Shown: positions 1-9,220, numbered from the stretch's first letter. The stretch is DNA of 21,519 nt from Methanobacteriota archaeon (GCA_029979405.1 JAPOHM010000004.1:1-21519); one strand, 5' to 3'. Notes: generated from the letters alone by a model not told the origin. Program-made: numbers and translations.

Positions 1-732
1 ACTGCGACTCTTGTTCATGATGACATAAATGATAATTCAGATGTTCGTAGAGGCAGGCCTACAATGCATTCTTTGGTAGGTCAAGCCAAAGCCATAATAG
101 GCGGCGATTGGTTATTTGTTCAAGGATTTGGCTTAGGTGGCATATATGATGAAGATGTTGTTAGAGTAATGGCAAATTGCTGTGCCGAGATAGCGAGTGC
201 TGAATTCATGCAAATAGATCATGTATTGAATTTGGCAACAACGCCAGAAGACTATTTACAAATCGTAAGGGGCAAAACTGCAGGGCCATTTGCAGCCGCT
301 GCGAAAGGAGCTGCGATGGTCGCAAATTCTGATTCAAAACAGTGTGACAAATTATTCCAGTTTGGAATGGAATTAGGGATTGCCTTCCAATTGGTCGATG
401 ACCTGTTGGATATTACAGGAGACGAACGAATTGGGAAAAATAGAGGTAGTGACGTGTACGAAGGGAAAATGACCTTACCCCTAATACACGCATTAACTAT
501 TCTTCATGGACCAGAAAGAGAAGAACTAGCTAACATAATCACAAATTTTGATGATACCAAGTTCGACAGGTTGATTGAATTATTGAATATTGGAGATAGC
601 ATAAACTACTCAGAAATTTTGGTAAATAATCACCTTCAAAGGGCGAAAAATTATCTCGAAAATTTCGATGATTGTGAAGCAAAAACCTTACTCTCTTTCG
701 TTATATCAATGGTTAGGGATAGGAATTCTTGA
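1..732 (+). CDS. idsA: Polyprenyl (geranylgeranyl-type) diphosphate synthase, 5' end missing
   Basis: The reading frame is open from the first base, so the gene starts before the window; 243 residues are visible. It is a trans-isoprenyl diphosphate synthase, which condenses isopentenyl diphosphate onto allylic diphosphates. In archaea this supplies the C20/C25 chains of ether lipids. Both aspartate-rich motifs are visible: the first (DDIND, followed by the RRGRPT loop) at the window start and the second (DDLLD) at about bases 400-414. The conserved RGKT segment lies between them, and GKMTLPL follows. The ATG at base 64 is internal, because it would lose the first catalytic motif. The stop is 4 nt before the geranylgeranyl reductase start, suggesting one operon for membrane lipid synthesis. 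Chain length cannot be set from what is visible, so the symbol is only a family label. Confidence 0.93.
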   Translation, partial: TATLVHDDINDNSDVRRGRPTMHSLVGQAKAIIGGDWLFVQGFGLGGIYDEDVVRVMANCCAEIASAEFMQIDHVLNLATTPEDYLQIVRGKTAGPFAAAAKGAAMVANSDSKQCDKLFQFGMELGIAFQLVDDLLDITGDERIGKNRGSDVYEGKMTLPLIHALTILHGPEREELANIITNFDDTKFDRLIELLNIGDSINYSEILVNNHLQRAKNYLENFDDCEAKTLLSFVISMVRDRNS

Positions 733-736
733 GGTG

Positions 737-1843
737 ATGGAAATTTCAACAAATTTCGATGCAGACGTCATTGTAATTGGTGGCGGTCCCGCAGGGAGTA
801 CGGTAGCGAGGTATGCTTCTGAAGGAGGATTAGATGTCCTCGTAATAGATGGGAGGGACCCGATTGGCTCACCTCTACAATGTGGAGAATTAGTCCCAAC
901 AAATGAAGAAATGAAGAGATTATGTCCTGATGTACCAGATGTTGATGACTTGTACCAAACTCCTGAACACGCTATATCTCGTAAGGTAGACAAAATGCAC
1001 ATCGTACCTCCTTCAGGTAAACCTTTAATTTTCGATTTTGAAGGATATATGCTAAATCGAGTTGCTCATGACGAAAACTTAGTAGAAATGGCAAAAAAAT
1101 CTGGAGCAAGATTTCTTGTCGATTCGAGGGTTGAAAAGGTATCTGGTAATGATGTTCTTTTGAAAAATGGCGACAAATATTCAGCTAAAATAATTGTAGA
1201 TGCGGCTGGACATAATGGTCCAATTAGGAGGGATTACTGGAATGAAAAATCCTTGAAGATACCTGTCAAATTTGTGTTAATGGATGGTGATTTTGGTGAC
1301 GCCGTTGAACTACATTTTGGTTCAATGGCTCCTGGTGGTTACGCATGGATGTTTCCGAAATGCGATGGAGCAAACATAGGGCTTGGGATCCAAAGGAGCT
1401 TTTCCAAGAAAAAGAACCTCAATCAATATACAGATGAATTTGTTTCGAAATACGATGGCGAAATTACTTTCAGAGGCGCAGGCTCGCTACCAATGTCTGG
1501 AACTGTCAAGAATTTCGTCAAAAATAATTATCTAATTGTTGGCGATTCTGCTGGAATGGTTCTCCCATCCAATGGTGCCGGGATTACTATAGCAATGATC
1601 GGAGGAAGGATTGCTGGACAAGTTATCTGTGAACATTTACAGAACGGCACATCTTTGCATGAATATGAAAAGAGATGGAAAAAACAAATGGGTAAGGTCA
1701 TGAGAAACTCAAAATTCTCATTCAAATTAGGTAGTTTGATGTTCAGACTTCCCGACTTTATTCTGAATCTTTTATTCAACAGACTGACAAAAGGAATCAT
1801 TTGGAGAGCTGTCACTTGTAGACGTATGCTGTGGATAGTGTGA
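737..1843 (+). CDS. Geranylgeranyl reductase family FAD-dependent oxidoreductase
   Basis: This is probably the flavoenzyme that saturates the geranylgeranyl chains of archaeal lipids. The N-terminus has a Rossmann dinucleotide-binding motif (VIVIGGGPAGS) about 10 residues in. A conserved cysteine follows in QCGELVP, the family's PxxYxWxFP motif appears as PGGYAWMFP, and the second FAD motif is VGDSAGMVLPSNGAG. The length of 368 residues is normal. I chose the ATG at 737: it sits 4 nt after the upstream stop, behind GAGGTG, and the Rossmann strand starts just after it. The longer frame from 668 would run 65 bases inside the synthase gene. An adjacent in-frame GTG at 734 is also possible. Co-occurrence with the prenyl synthase supports a role in lipids rather than in chlorophyll-type pathways. 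Confidence 0.9.
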   Translation: MEISTNFDADVIVIGGGPAGSTVARYASEGGLDVLVIDGRDPIGSPLQCGELVPTNEEMKRLCPDVPDVDDLYQTPEHAISRKVDKMHIVPPSGKPLIFDFEGYMLNRVAHDENLVEMAKKSGARFLVDSRVEKVSGNDVLLKNGDKYSAKIIVDAAGHNGPIRRDYWNEKSLKIPVKFVLMDGDFGDAVELHFGSMAPGGYAWMFPKCDGANIGLGIQRSFSKKKNLNQYTDEFVSKYDGEITFRGAGSLPMSGTVKNFVKNNYLIVGDSAGMVLPSNGAGITIAMIGGRIAGQVICEHLQNGTSLHEYEKRWKKQMGKVMRNSKFSFKLGSLMFRLPDFILNLLFNRLTKGIIWRAVTCRRMLWIV

Positions 1844-1900
1844 TGGGAAAATTAGTTTTAGGTCTCCAAAATTAGCGGTTGATTCAATAGTATCGAAGTA

Positions 1901-2395
1901 ATGGGATTAGACATGCACAGGGACGAAGAAGCAGTAAGCCCTGTCATTGCTACTGTGTTATTACTTGCAATCACGGTGTTACTTTCAAGCATGGTTTTCA
2001 TAATGATGTCAAGTACTTTTGACAGCGTAGAAAAAGATGACCCTAAGGCGTCATTCTCAGTTAGAGGTTTATCCAATGGATATCACGTTGTAACCATAAC
2101 AAGTATTGACCAGTCTCTTGACCCTGCAAAAATCAAGTGGTCGATTGTAAACATGAGTGGAAGCAGATTAGTCGACTCCTCTGGATTTGCAGATGACGCC
2201 GATGTATATGGCACGGTTGGAGCAAACATTTCATTCCATGATAGAGATGCAGGATGGTCTGTGACAAAAGGAGATTATTTTGTAATAAATTGTCAGAATT
2301 TGGATTGTAATACTGGCCACCACACTCTCGAATTAGTAGATACGGGCAGTAATACAGTACTTGGAAAACTGAGACTACCTGTAATCGAGAGTTAA
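1901..2395 (+). CDS. Archaeal type IV pilin-like protein (Pilin_N/DUF1628 type)
   Basis: A secreted, filament-type protein of 164 residues. The N-terminus carries the archaeal pilin signature: a short charged leader (RDEEA), then VSPVIATVLLLAITVLLSS, the hydrophobic stem kept after prepilin-peptidase cleavage. The likely cut is near A-VSPV. The rest (about residues 45-164) looks like a beta-rich exposed head with GGR-lineage-type low complexity absent and no recognised domain. No assembly ATPase, platform protein or prepilin peptidase is in the window, so this is a solitary pilin or pseudopilin that would use machinery encoded elsewhere. The start could also be the ATG four codons later. Its TAA stop shares a TTAA palindrome with the stop of the convergent moaA. 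Adhesion or archaellum-like use cannot be told apart here. Confidence 0.82.
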   Translation: MGLDMHRDEEAVSPVIATVLLLAITVLLSSMVFIMMSSTFDSVEKDDPKASFSVRGLSNGYHVVTITSIDQSLDPAKIKWSIVNMSGSRLVDSSGFADDADVYGTVGANISFHDRDAGWSVTKGDYFVINCQNLDCNTGHHTLELVDTGSNTVLGKLRLPVIES

Positions 2396-3363
2396 CCACC
2401 AATGTAAGACATCTCTACCTTTGAATGGCTTACCTTTCCTCTATTTTCAGAGTAGGCATCATCCCTATTACTCCAAATTGTCTTCATCGCGTTTTCAATA
2501 TCAGATTCTGTTGCACCCATTCTGATTATTGATTTCAAATCATTCCCTTTGTTTGCAAAAAGACAAGTATAGATTTGGCCATCAGCAGATAGCCTCGCTC
2601 TATTACAGGAGTGGCAGAATGGTTTGGATACACTTTCGATAAATCCTAATTCTTGTGATCCTTTTTGATACCGATTTGCAACTTCTCCTTCGTAGTTGCC
2701 ACTTATTGGAGATAATGGCAAAAGCAATTTTCTCATTTCATCTCCTGTGAAAACCTCCTCCAAATCCCATGAATTAGTTTCGCCCACATCCATGAATTCG
2801 ATGAATCGAACTATTACATCTGTACCTTCGAAATGTTCGGAGATTTGATTCACTGAGTGCTCATTGATGCCCTTTCTTATTACGGTATTTACCTTGACTT
2901 GTAATCCTACATCCAAAGCAGATTGAATTCCATTTAGGACCTTCTCTGGATTTTCCTTTGTATCTCCCATTTCTTGGAAAGTTTTCACATCGATCGCATC
3001 TAATGAGACCGTCACTCTATCTAATCCGGAATTCATCAACATCTCGGCATTATCTCCCAAAAGTAATCCATTGGTTGTAAGTGCTATGTCTAATTTATTT
3101 GGTAGCTGGCTAATTAGTTCTCCAATGTCTCTTCTTAGTAGTGGTTCTCCGCCTGTCAATCTTACTTTTTCTAATCCAAGTGGCAACATTGATTTGACTA
3201 CGAAAGAAATTTCTTCATATGATAGAATTTCACTCTTGTCCAGAAATTGATGGTCTCCAGAGAAATGCTCACGTGGCATGCAATATCTGCATCTCATGTT
3301 GCATCTGTCGGTCAGAGAAATACGAAGGTCCCTAAATGGGCGACCTCTCTTATCTTCGACCAT
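2392..3363 (-). CDS. moaA: GTP 3',8-cyclase MoaA (molybdenum cofactor synthesis)
   Basis: A radical SAM enzyme that converts GTP to 3',8-cyclo-7,8-dihydro-GTP, the first step of molybdopterin synthesis, in the cytoplasm. The SAM-binding cluster motif is CNMRCRYC (Cys22, 26, 29). The C-terminal substrate-side cluster motif is CHSCNRARLSADG...C (about Cys250, 253, 267). The chain ends in the conserved GG tail (KVEMSYIGG), which MoaA enzymes need for activity. The length, 323 residues, is full. No other moa gene is in the window. The gene is divergent from aroA with 93 bases between starts. A SAMP/MoaD-like beta-grasp gene at 16452 may be related to the pathway, but that is only a guess. Confidence 0.96.
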   Translation of the reverse strand: MVEDKRGRPFRDLRISLTDRCNMRCRYCMPREHFSGDHQFLDKSEILSYEEISFVVKSMLPLGLEKVRLTGGEPLLRRDIGELISQLPNKLDIALTTNGLLLGDNAEMLMNSGLDRVTVSLDAIDVKTFQEMGDTKENPEKVLNGIQSALDVGLQVKVNTVIRKGINEHSVNQISEHFEGTDVIVRFIEFMDVGETNSWDLEEVFTGDEMRKLLLPLSPISGNYEGEVANRYQKGSQELGFIESVSKPFCHSCNRARLSADGQIYTCLFANKGNDLKSIIRMGATESDIENAMKTIWSNRDDAYSENRGKVSHSKVEMSYIGG

Positions 3364-3391
3364 ATTACATTCGAGATGTTTGAATCATTTG

Positions 3392-3398
3392 AATTATA
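3392..3398 (-). promoter_or_regulatory. Possible TATA box for moaA
   Basis: On the minus strand the segment reads TATAATT, about 30 bases upstream of the moaA ATG. This fits an archaeal TATA box serving a leaderless or very short-leader transcript. No clear Shine-Dalgarno sequence precedes moaA, which agrees with that. The call rests on spacing and composition only. Confidence 0.3.
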
Positions 3399-3456
3399 CT
3401 CTCATACAACCATTCATTTCTAATGGGGATTTGGCACATATATCGGGGGATTCTCT

Positions 3457-4596
3457 ATGAGCGGTGATAAAATTGATGATTCCATTCAATCAATTTCTAT
3501 CAAGCCGAGTAAACTTGTTGGTAGTTTGAAATTGCCACCATCAAAAAGCCATGCAATGCGATGGTTGTTATTGGCAAGTATGGATTCTAACCCTACCGAA
3601 ATTAAAATGTATGAAATTGGCAAAGATGTACAAGCTATGATAGATTGCTTGTCTGATTTGGGTCTGATTTATCAAGACGAGATTATGCGCGGTGGGGAAT
3701 TGAAATTCAATACCGATACTTTGGACTGTAAAAATAGTGGGACTGCCTTACGTTTTTTGATTGGACAGGTAGCAACATGTGACGGTGAGATGACCTTTGA
3801 GGGAGACACAAGCCTCCGAGTAAGAACCTCCTTACCTCTTTTAGAATCTCTAAAAATTAACTACACGAGATTGGGTGATGATTTTTTGCCGATGAAGGTC
3901 AAAGGCCCTGTAATTTCTGAAAAAATTTCAATAGATACTTCTATTTCATCCCAATACTTATCTTCAATTTTGTTGATGACTCCAAGGACTAATGGCTTCG
4001 AATTGGTAACAACAGGTAAATCAGTTTCACAAAAGCATTCAGACCTTACTTGGGATTTATGTAAATTAACTGGTGCAAAAGAAATCGGATTGCCCTGGGT
4101 TGTAAACTGTCCCGATGTTAAGATCCCACCCGACCCTTCAATGACTGCTTTTTGTAAACTCGCAGGACTGGATATAGAAAATCCGCCAAAAGATGAGGAT
4201 TTAATCGGTCATGATTTGAACAATTTTAACCTAAAAGACTCTAACGACCTGATTACACCATTAGCAGCAATACTTGCGCTATCAGAGGGGGGCACTATTA
4301 GCGGTGCAAAACATGCCACATTCAAGGAATCAAACCGAATAACCTGTACGAGAAAAATGCTTGAACAGTTCTCGATTAACTGTAAAGAAACCGAGGATGG
4401 CCTACATATTCCTGGGGGTCAGACTCCAATTACTCCAAAACAAATAGTGAAGACTTATCGCGACCATCGAATACAGATGACTGCGGTGATATTGGCCTCT
4501 ATTTGTGGAGCTACTATTGAAGGTAAGAATTTACACGAAATTGCTTGGCCATCCTTCATTCAGCAATTGCAAAATTGTGGTTTGATTGTGGATTGA
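3457..4596 (+). CDS. aroA: EPSP synthase-like protein (shikimate pathway), divergent
   Basis: Family of 3-phosphoshikimate 1-carboxyvinyltransferase, which joins shikimate-3-phosphate and PEP before chorismate. Recognisable blocks in order are LPPSKSHAMR (Lys and Arg of the PEP site), NSGTALRFL, GDTSLRVR, SSQYLSS, FKESNR and YRDHRIQM. At 379 residues it is shorter than the usual ~420-440. Compared by eye with the E. coli enzyme, several usually fixed positions differ: SKPY reads SQKH, KE(T/S)DR reads KESNR, and the C-terminal KxFP/KSYP block reads EIAWPSF, so the late lysine is missing. No other aro gene is present. It ends 3 nt from the stop of convergent mutL. It is probably the genuine aroA of this genome, but altered specificity or kinetics is possible. 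Confidence 0.85.
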   Translation: MSGDKIDDSIQSISIKPSKLVGSLKLPPSKSHAMRWLLLASMDSNPTEIKMYEIGKDVQAMIDCLSDLGLIYQDEIMRGGELKFNTDTLDCKNSGTALRFLIGQVATCDGEMTFEGDTSLRVRTSLPLLESLKINYTRLGDDFLPMKVKGPVISEKISIDTSISSQYLSSILLMTPRTNGFELVTTGKSVSQKHSDLTWDLCKLTGAKEIGLPWVVNCPDVKIPPDPSMTAFCKLAGLDIENPPKDEDLIGHDLNNFNLKDSNDLITPLAAILALSEGGTISGAKHATFKESNRITCTRKMLEQFSINCKETEDGLHIPGGQTPITPKQIVKTYRDHRIQMTAVILASICGATIEGKNLHEIAWPSFIQQLQNCGLIVD

Positions 4597-4599
4597 AAT

Positions 4600-6501
4600 T
4601 TATCCGTGCCTTCCAAAGTGATGGTCTAATGAATTAAGTGGGATTCTCATGGCAGTAGGTCTTCCATGAACGCACGCCCAAGGGTTAGGGATTCGCCTCA
4701 TGTCGTCCAATAGTCTACGCATTTGTGCGAGGTTCAATTTTTCGTTTGCTTTCACCGCTCCCCTACATGCGTTGAGGAATGCAAAATGGTCCTTTCTTTG
4801 TTCTAGAGTCTCAAGTGGCGCACCATCCTCATTCATGTCGAGGATTATGTCATGAATGAATGGCTCAAGGTTTTCTGCAGCAAAAATTGCAGGAGCGCTT
4901 GTTATTTCATATCCTGAACTTGTCTTATTGAATTCAAACCCTATCTTTGAAAAATCTTCTATTCTTGATTCAAGCCTTGATAGCTGTCTTGCGTCTAGAT
5001 TAAGAGGAATTGAATTAATCCTTGGTTGAGATTTCCAAATTTCTTCATTATGTCTCAATCTTTCATATCTGACCCTTTCATGAAGTGCATGTTGGTCAAT
5101 CAGAAGTAATTCCTCATTTGCTTGAACTAAGATATATGAATCCGCAAATTGTGCCAATGGTTCCATCTCTGGTAAATCGTTTATCACAGGACCGATTGGA
5201 TTACTATTTGCAGGATTTTCCGAATCCATACCAGCATGTCTGTGCAATTGTCTTTCTTCTGACGATAAAGCAGGAGCTGTGGGTTTCTGCCCAGTTATTG
5301 TTTGTTGAGAAAATTCAGAGGTTGAAATTGGCCTTGGTTGAACCTTTTGTTTTTCTTCCTTTGCAATTTCACCGGATAATGAAATTTGAGCGGTTGTAGC
5401 CCAAGCCGGTTTGTTGGTATGGTGTTTGATTTCATTATTATTTGATAATGAGACTATGCCTGTGATTCCTCCACTGGATTCGGGTTCTGTTGGGGTTGAT
5501 TCAAGAGTATGAGAAATAGCCCTTTCCAATCTTTCCAGTACCCTCCAGGAGTTCTTTAGGCGCACCTCACTTTTTGTTGGGTGTACATTCACGTCAACTT
5601 CCTGATGAGGGATTTCCAAATTCAAAACAGCAACAGGATGTCTTCCCTGCATTAATCTCGTTTTGTATCCTCTTCTAATTGTCTGCAAGAAAGGTTGGGC
5701 TGCAACCGGCCTTGAATTAATCAAAATATGAATATCGTCGCCTTTTCCTCTTGTAATGTCAGGTGTTGAAATCCAACCAGACCACTCTTCTTCACCGGGA
5801 GCATCTTCGTCAATCTTTGGTGAAAATAATTGTATCATTTTCCCTGCCTGATGGCCAAGTACGTCGTATAGCCGATCATCCATTTCTAAAACCGCAGGTA
5901 CATCGAGTATTATTTTGTCATCATTTGTTAAACGAAAACCTACATCTTTGTTTGATACTGCATGTGAAATTACTATGTCTACTACTCTGCTAACTTCTGT
6001 TGAAGGCCTTCGCTGGAATGCGAGTCTTGCTGGTTGCTTCGCAAATAAATTCTCTACTGAGATTATCGTTCCTTCACCCATCCCAACTGGTAATACAGAA
6101 TTCTTGATTCCATTATCCATAGATATTGCAAAACCTTCACCTTCTTTTATTCGGGATGAAACGGTTATTTTACTTACCATGCCTATACTTGCAAGGGCTT
6201 CACCTCTAAATCCAAGAGTGTATATCTCAGCGAGGTCGCTTTGTGATTTCAGTTTACTAGTAGCATGTCTGTCTAAACATAGAGAAAGGTCATCTGGATG
6301 GATTCCTGAACCGTTATCTGAAATTTTGATGAGGTCAAATCCTCCCCTTTCAATATCTATAGAAACTTGTGTAGAGCCAGCATCAATTGAATTTTCAATT
6401 AGTTCTTTTACTACTTGCGCAGGTCTTTCAACAACCTCACCTGCAGCAATATGTCCTATTGTATAATCATCCAATTGCATTATTCTTTTCGGAGCGCTCA
6501 T
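4600..6501 (-). CDS. mutL: DNA mismatch repair protein MutL, endonuclease type
   Basis: A GHKL-ATPase that links MutS mismatch recognition to strand incision. The N-terminal ATPase blocks are intact: VVKELIENSIDAG (with the catalytic Glu), ISDNGSGI, and GFRGEALASIG at about residues 95-106. A polar, low-complexity linker spans roughly residues 330-440. The C-terminal domain carries the metal-binding endonuclease motif DQHA-x2-E-x4-E (DQHALHERVRYE), plus ACRGAVKANEKL, CVHGRP and a final FGR. These mark the nicking MutL of MutH-less organisms. At 633 residues it is full length. Its ATG overlaps the mutS stop (ATGA), implying translational coupling. The closest look is bacterial (B. subtilis-like), consistent with ancient transfer of mutSL into archaea. 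Confidence 0.97.
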   Translation of the reverse strand: MSAPKRIMQLDDYTIGHIAAGEVVERPAQVVKELIENSIDAGSTQVSIDIERGGFDLIKISDNGSGIHPDDLSLCLDRHATSKLKSQSDLAEIYTLGFRGEALASIGMVSKITVSSRIKEGEGFAISMDNGIKNSVLPVGMGEGTIISVENLFAKQPARLAFQRRPSTEVSRVVDIVISHAVSNKDVGFRLTNDDKIILDVPAVLEMDDRLYDVLGHQAGKMIQLFSPKIDEDAPGEEEWSGWISTPDITRGKGDDIHILINSRPVAAQPFLQTIRRGYKTRLMQGRHPVAVLNLEIPHQEVDVNVHPTKSEVRLKNSWRVLERLERAISHTLESTPTEPESSGGITGIVSLSNNNEIKHHTNKPAWATTAQISLSGEIAKEEKQKVQPRPISTSEFSQQTITGQKPTAPALSSEERQLHRHAGMDSENPANSNPIGPVINDLPEMEPLAQFADSYILVQANEELLLIDQHALHERVRYERLRHNEEIWKSQPRINSIPLNLDARQLSRLESRIEDFSKIGFEFNKTSSGYEITSAPAIFAAENLEPFIHDIILDMNEDGAPLETLEQRKDHFAFLNACRGAVKANEKLNLAQMRRLLDDMRRIPNPWACVHGRPTAMRIPLNSLDHHFGRHG

Positions 6502-9119
6502 TCATCAACCTCCAGAGAATTTTGCAGATCGTAAAGTGCTTGCAGTGCGTCTCTTGGACTCATAGAATCGATGTCCATATCACTTAATTTTGATTTGATG
6601 ATTTCCATTTTTTCATCCTTTTCGATAATAACGCTCGGCGTGCCTACGAATCCCAAAAGCGATGATTGTCCAGCATTTCTCGCCATTGGTGTACCCTTGT
6701 TACCGGCCTTTGCTCCGTCTGCCTGCTTTTCGAGGAAGTTTAGTAAGTCACTTGCTCGTTCAATAACATGTCTTGGAAGGCCGGCCAAAGCCGCTACTTG
6801 AACGCCATAAGAATCGTCGCACGGACCGTCCGCCACTGTGTGAAGGAATCTCAGTTCTCCATCCGTTTGAGCTACTTGGACATGGACATTCACAAGACCA
6901 CCTATTTCGCCTTCCAAACCAATTAATTGGTGATAGTGAGTCGCAAATAGTGTCCTTGAAGACAGACGTTTTGAGATATCTTCTGATACAGACCATGCAA
7001 TAGATAGACCATCAAAGGTAGATGTTCCTCTACCGATTTCATCAAGTAAAATTAGCGAGTCAGAGGTTGCCTGTTTTAGGATATGTGAAACCTCCATCAT
7101 TTCCATCATGAAAGTAGACCTACCTCTCCGAATGTCATCAGATGCTCCAACCCTGGTGAAGATTCTGTCGACGATCCCTATTTGTGCGCTATTGGCTGGT
7201 ACAAAAGAGCCACACTGCGCTAAAATCGTCACTAAGGCGGCGCACCTCAAATAGGTGGATTTACCTCCCATATTTGGCCCCGTTATCAACAAAAATTTTC
7301 TCTTCTTGTCGAACTGTAAATCATTTGGAACGAAGTTTGGCTGTAGTTCTAAAACGGGGTGCCTCAGTCCTTTTGCAACCAAACGATTATCTTCAAAAAT
7401 TACAGGTCTAGACCAAGAACGACTTCTTGCAATGGTTGCAAAACACTGGAGAACATCGATTTGAGATACATGTGTGCTAATCAATCCAAGCATCCTTGTA
7501 TTTTGTTTGCACCTTTCTCTCAAATCTCTAAACAATTCATATTCGATATTGTTCGCTTTCGTGGATGCTGTTAGCAATTTATCTTCCCAGTGTAACAATT
7601 CATCCGTTACGTATCTATTTCCGTTAGTCATTTGTTGCTTTCTCTTCCATTCATCTGGGACCTTAGACAAATGTGATTTTGTGACTTCTATATACCAACC
7701 TATTTGCCTGTTATGCTTGACTTTCAGTGATGGAATTTGTAATCTATTTCTTTCCTTTGTTTCCAAATCTTTGAACCATTTTTTGCCTATTGATGCTGCA
7801 GTTCGCAAATCATCTAAATTAGAATCGATACCCTCTCGAATAATTCCTCCATCTTTCATAGATAGTGGTTGTTCATCATTTAGATTAGCCTGAATATCAA
7901 TTTTCATCATCTCTAATACATCTAAATCTTCGGAGATTTTGTTTAACAATTCATCATCCATTTGTCTGCATATAGATTTTAGCTTTGGCATTCTTTCCAA
8001 TGCTAATGAAATGGCAACGAGATCTCTACCTGTGGAACGGTTGTAAGATAACTGAGTAGCTAATCGCTCCATATCTCTCAAACCTTTGAGAACATCTCTT
8101 ATCTCATCCAATCTTTTCGATGAACGAGCAATGCTCGCAACAGAGTCTTGTCTCTCCTCGATTTGTTCCTTGGATGCCAATGGTCGTAATATCCACTGTT
8201 TCAAGCACCTTCTTCCCATTGCAGTTCGGCATTTGTCGATAGAGCCAAGAAGAGATCCTTCTTTTTCTCCAGATAGCGTCTGTGTTAATTCTAAGTTTCT
8301 TAATGTGGTTTGGTCTAAGATTAAACTATCATTTGGGCGTAATATTTCAACGTCTTTGAATGATATTGATTCCATCAAGTGCATTGATGACAAGTAATCA
8401 GCGGCGAGGCCTGCCGCTTCCATGGCAATCGGAAAGTCCCCAAGGTCGATATGTCCTAAATCGGCTACTTCCAATATCTGTTTTAGTGCTTCATCAGATT
8501 TTCTCTTTGAAGTTGAGTGCTGTGAGAGTGTTATATTATCAATATTAGAAATAATTCTTCGGAGTTCGTCCTTTTCTGAGTCTTTAGGAGTGAACACTAA
8601 TTCTCTAGTACTACTACGTAGTAAATCATCTAATACTCTGTCCAATCGGTCTACGCCATTATATTCTACAGCCCACAGGTTTCCAGTGCTTGCGTCTAGT
8701 ATAGCTAAACCAACAGAGTCATTTTTTATCAAGATACTAGACAAGTTAGCGACTTCATCAGTTCCGATTAAACTCTCTTCATACAATGACCCTGGGGTGT
8801 AAATTCGAGTAACGACCCTTTCGAGTAGTTTTGCACCTTCCCTCAATTCTTCTTCTTGTTCAGCCACACAAACTTTGTGACCGGCTTTTAGCATCGCTCT
8901 TAGGTTGTCTTCAAGTGCATGCCATGGAAATCCTGCCATAGGTATTGGATTTTCAGCATTCTTATCCCTACTTGTTAAAGCCAATCCGAGTACTTCTGAA
9001 GCGACAACTGCGTCGTCATGGAATTGTTCATAGAAATCTCCCATTCGGAAAAATAAGACAGAATCTTGGTGTTCAGATTTGATGTCCATATACTGGTCCA
9101 TCATCCCCCTCTTGGCCAA
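6498..9119 (-). CDS. mutS: DNA mismatch repair protein MutS (MutS1)
   Basis: Mismatch-recognition ATPase. The N-terminal mismatch domain has the FxE motif as GDFYEQF (about Phe29 and Glu31), followed by the connector, lever and clamp regions. The ATPase has Walker A GPNMGGKST (around residue 616), the STFMMEM segment, Walker B LLDEIGRGTS (around 693) and FATHYHQL. The conserved C-terminal helix-turn-helix tail (SPRDALQALYDL) is present. The length of 873 residues is typical of bacterial MutS1. The start at 9119 is a TTG, since an in-frame stop lies 4 codons upstream. An ATG at 9104, directly behind AGAGGGGG, would give a protein starting MMDQYM, matching the bacterial PMMxQY start region equally well, and may be the true start. 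It is the first gene of a mutS-mutL operon. Confidence 0.97.
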   Translation of the reverse strand: MAKRGMMDQYMDIKSEHQDSVLFFRMGDFYEQFHDDAVVASEVLGLALTSRDKNAENPIPMAGFPWHALEDNLRAMLKAGHKVCVAEQEEELREGAKLLERVVTRIYTPGSLYEESLIGTDEVANLSSILIKNDSVGLAILDASTGNLWAVEYNGVDRLDRVLDDLLRSSTRELVFTPKDSEKDELRRIISNIDNITLSQHSTSKRKSDEALKQILEVADLGHIDLGDFPIAMEAAGLAADYLSSMHLMESISFKDVEILRPNDSLILDQTTLRNLELTQTLSGEKEGSLLGSIDKCRTAMGRRCLKQWILRPLASKEQIEERQDSVASIARSSKRLDEIRDVLKGLRDMERLATQLSYNRSTGRDLVAISLALERMPKLKSICRQMDDELLNKISEDLDVLEMMKIDIQANLNDEQPLSMKDGGIIREGIDSNLDDLRTAASIGKKWFKDLETKERNRLQIPSLKVKHNRQIGWYIEVTKSHLSKVPDEWKRKQQMTNGNRYVTDELLHWEDKLLTASTKANNIEYELFRDLRERCKQNTRMLGLISTHVSQIDVLQCFATIARSRSWSRPVIFEDNRLVAKGLRHPVLELQPNFVPNDLQFDKKRKFLLITGPNMGGKSTYLRCAALVTILAQCGSFVPANSAQIGIVDRIFTRVGASDDIRRGRSTFMMEMMEVSHILKQATSDSLILLDEIGRGTSTFDGLSIAWSVSEDISKRLSSRTLFATHYHQLIGLEGEIGGLVNVHVQVAQTDGELRFLHTVADGPCDDSYGVQVAALAGLPRHVIERASDLLNFLEKQADGAKAGNKGTPMARNAGQSSLLGFVGTPSVIIEKDEKMEIIKSKLSDMDIDSMSPRDALQALYDLQNSLEVDE

Positions 9120-9220
9120 TATTACACATCCTTAGCTTGCGCTAGGAGTTGTCGTGTGCGAAAGAGGTTCGTAAATTATCCCCTGACAAATAATTCAATC
9201 TCTTTGTTTTTTTAATTAGT

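Noticed and set aside
5915..6466. 183-residue open frame antisense to mutL
   Set aside because: It lies wholly opposite the conserved MutL ATPase region and has no recognisable domain or start signal.
7474..7893. 139-residue open frame antisense to mutS
   Set aside because: It mirrors the MutS clamp region; cysteine- and serine-rich shadow with no family likeness.
9131..9146. Small inverted repeat with a GCAA loop in the mutS leader, thought of as an operator or RNA switch
   Set aside because: On the transcribed strand only four continuous pairs form, with a C-A mismatch beyond them; this is expected by chance.
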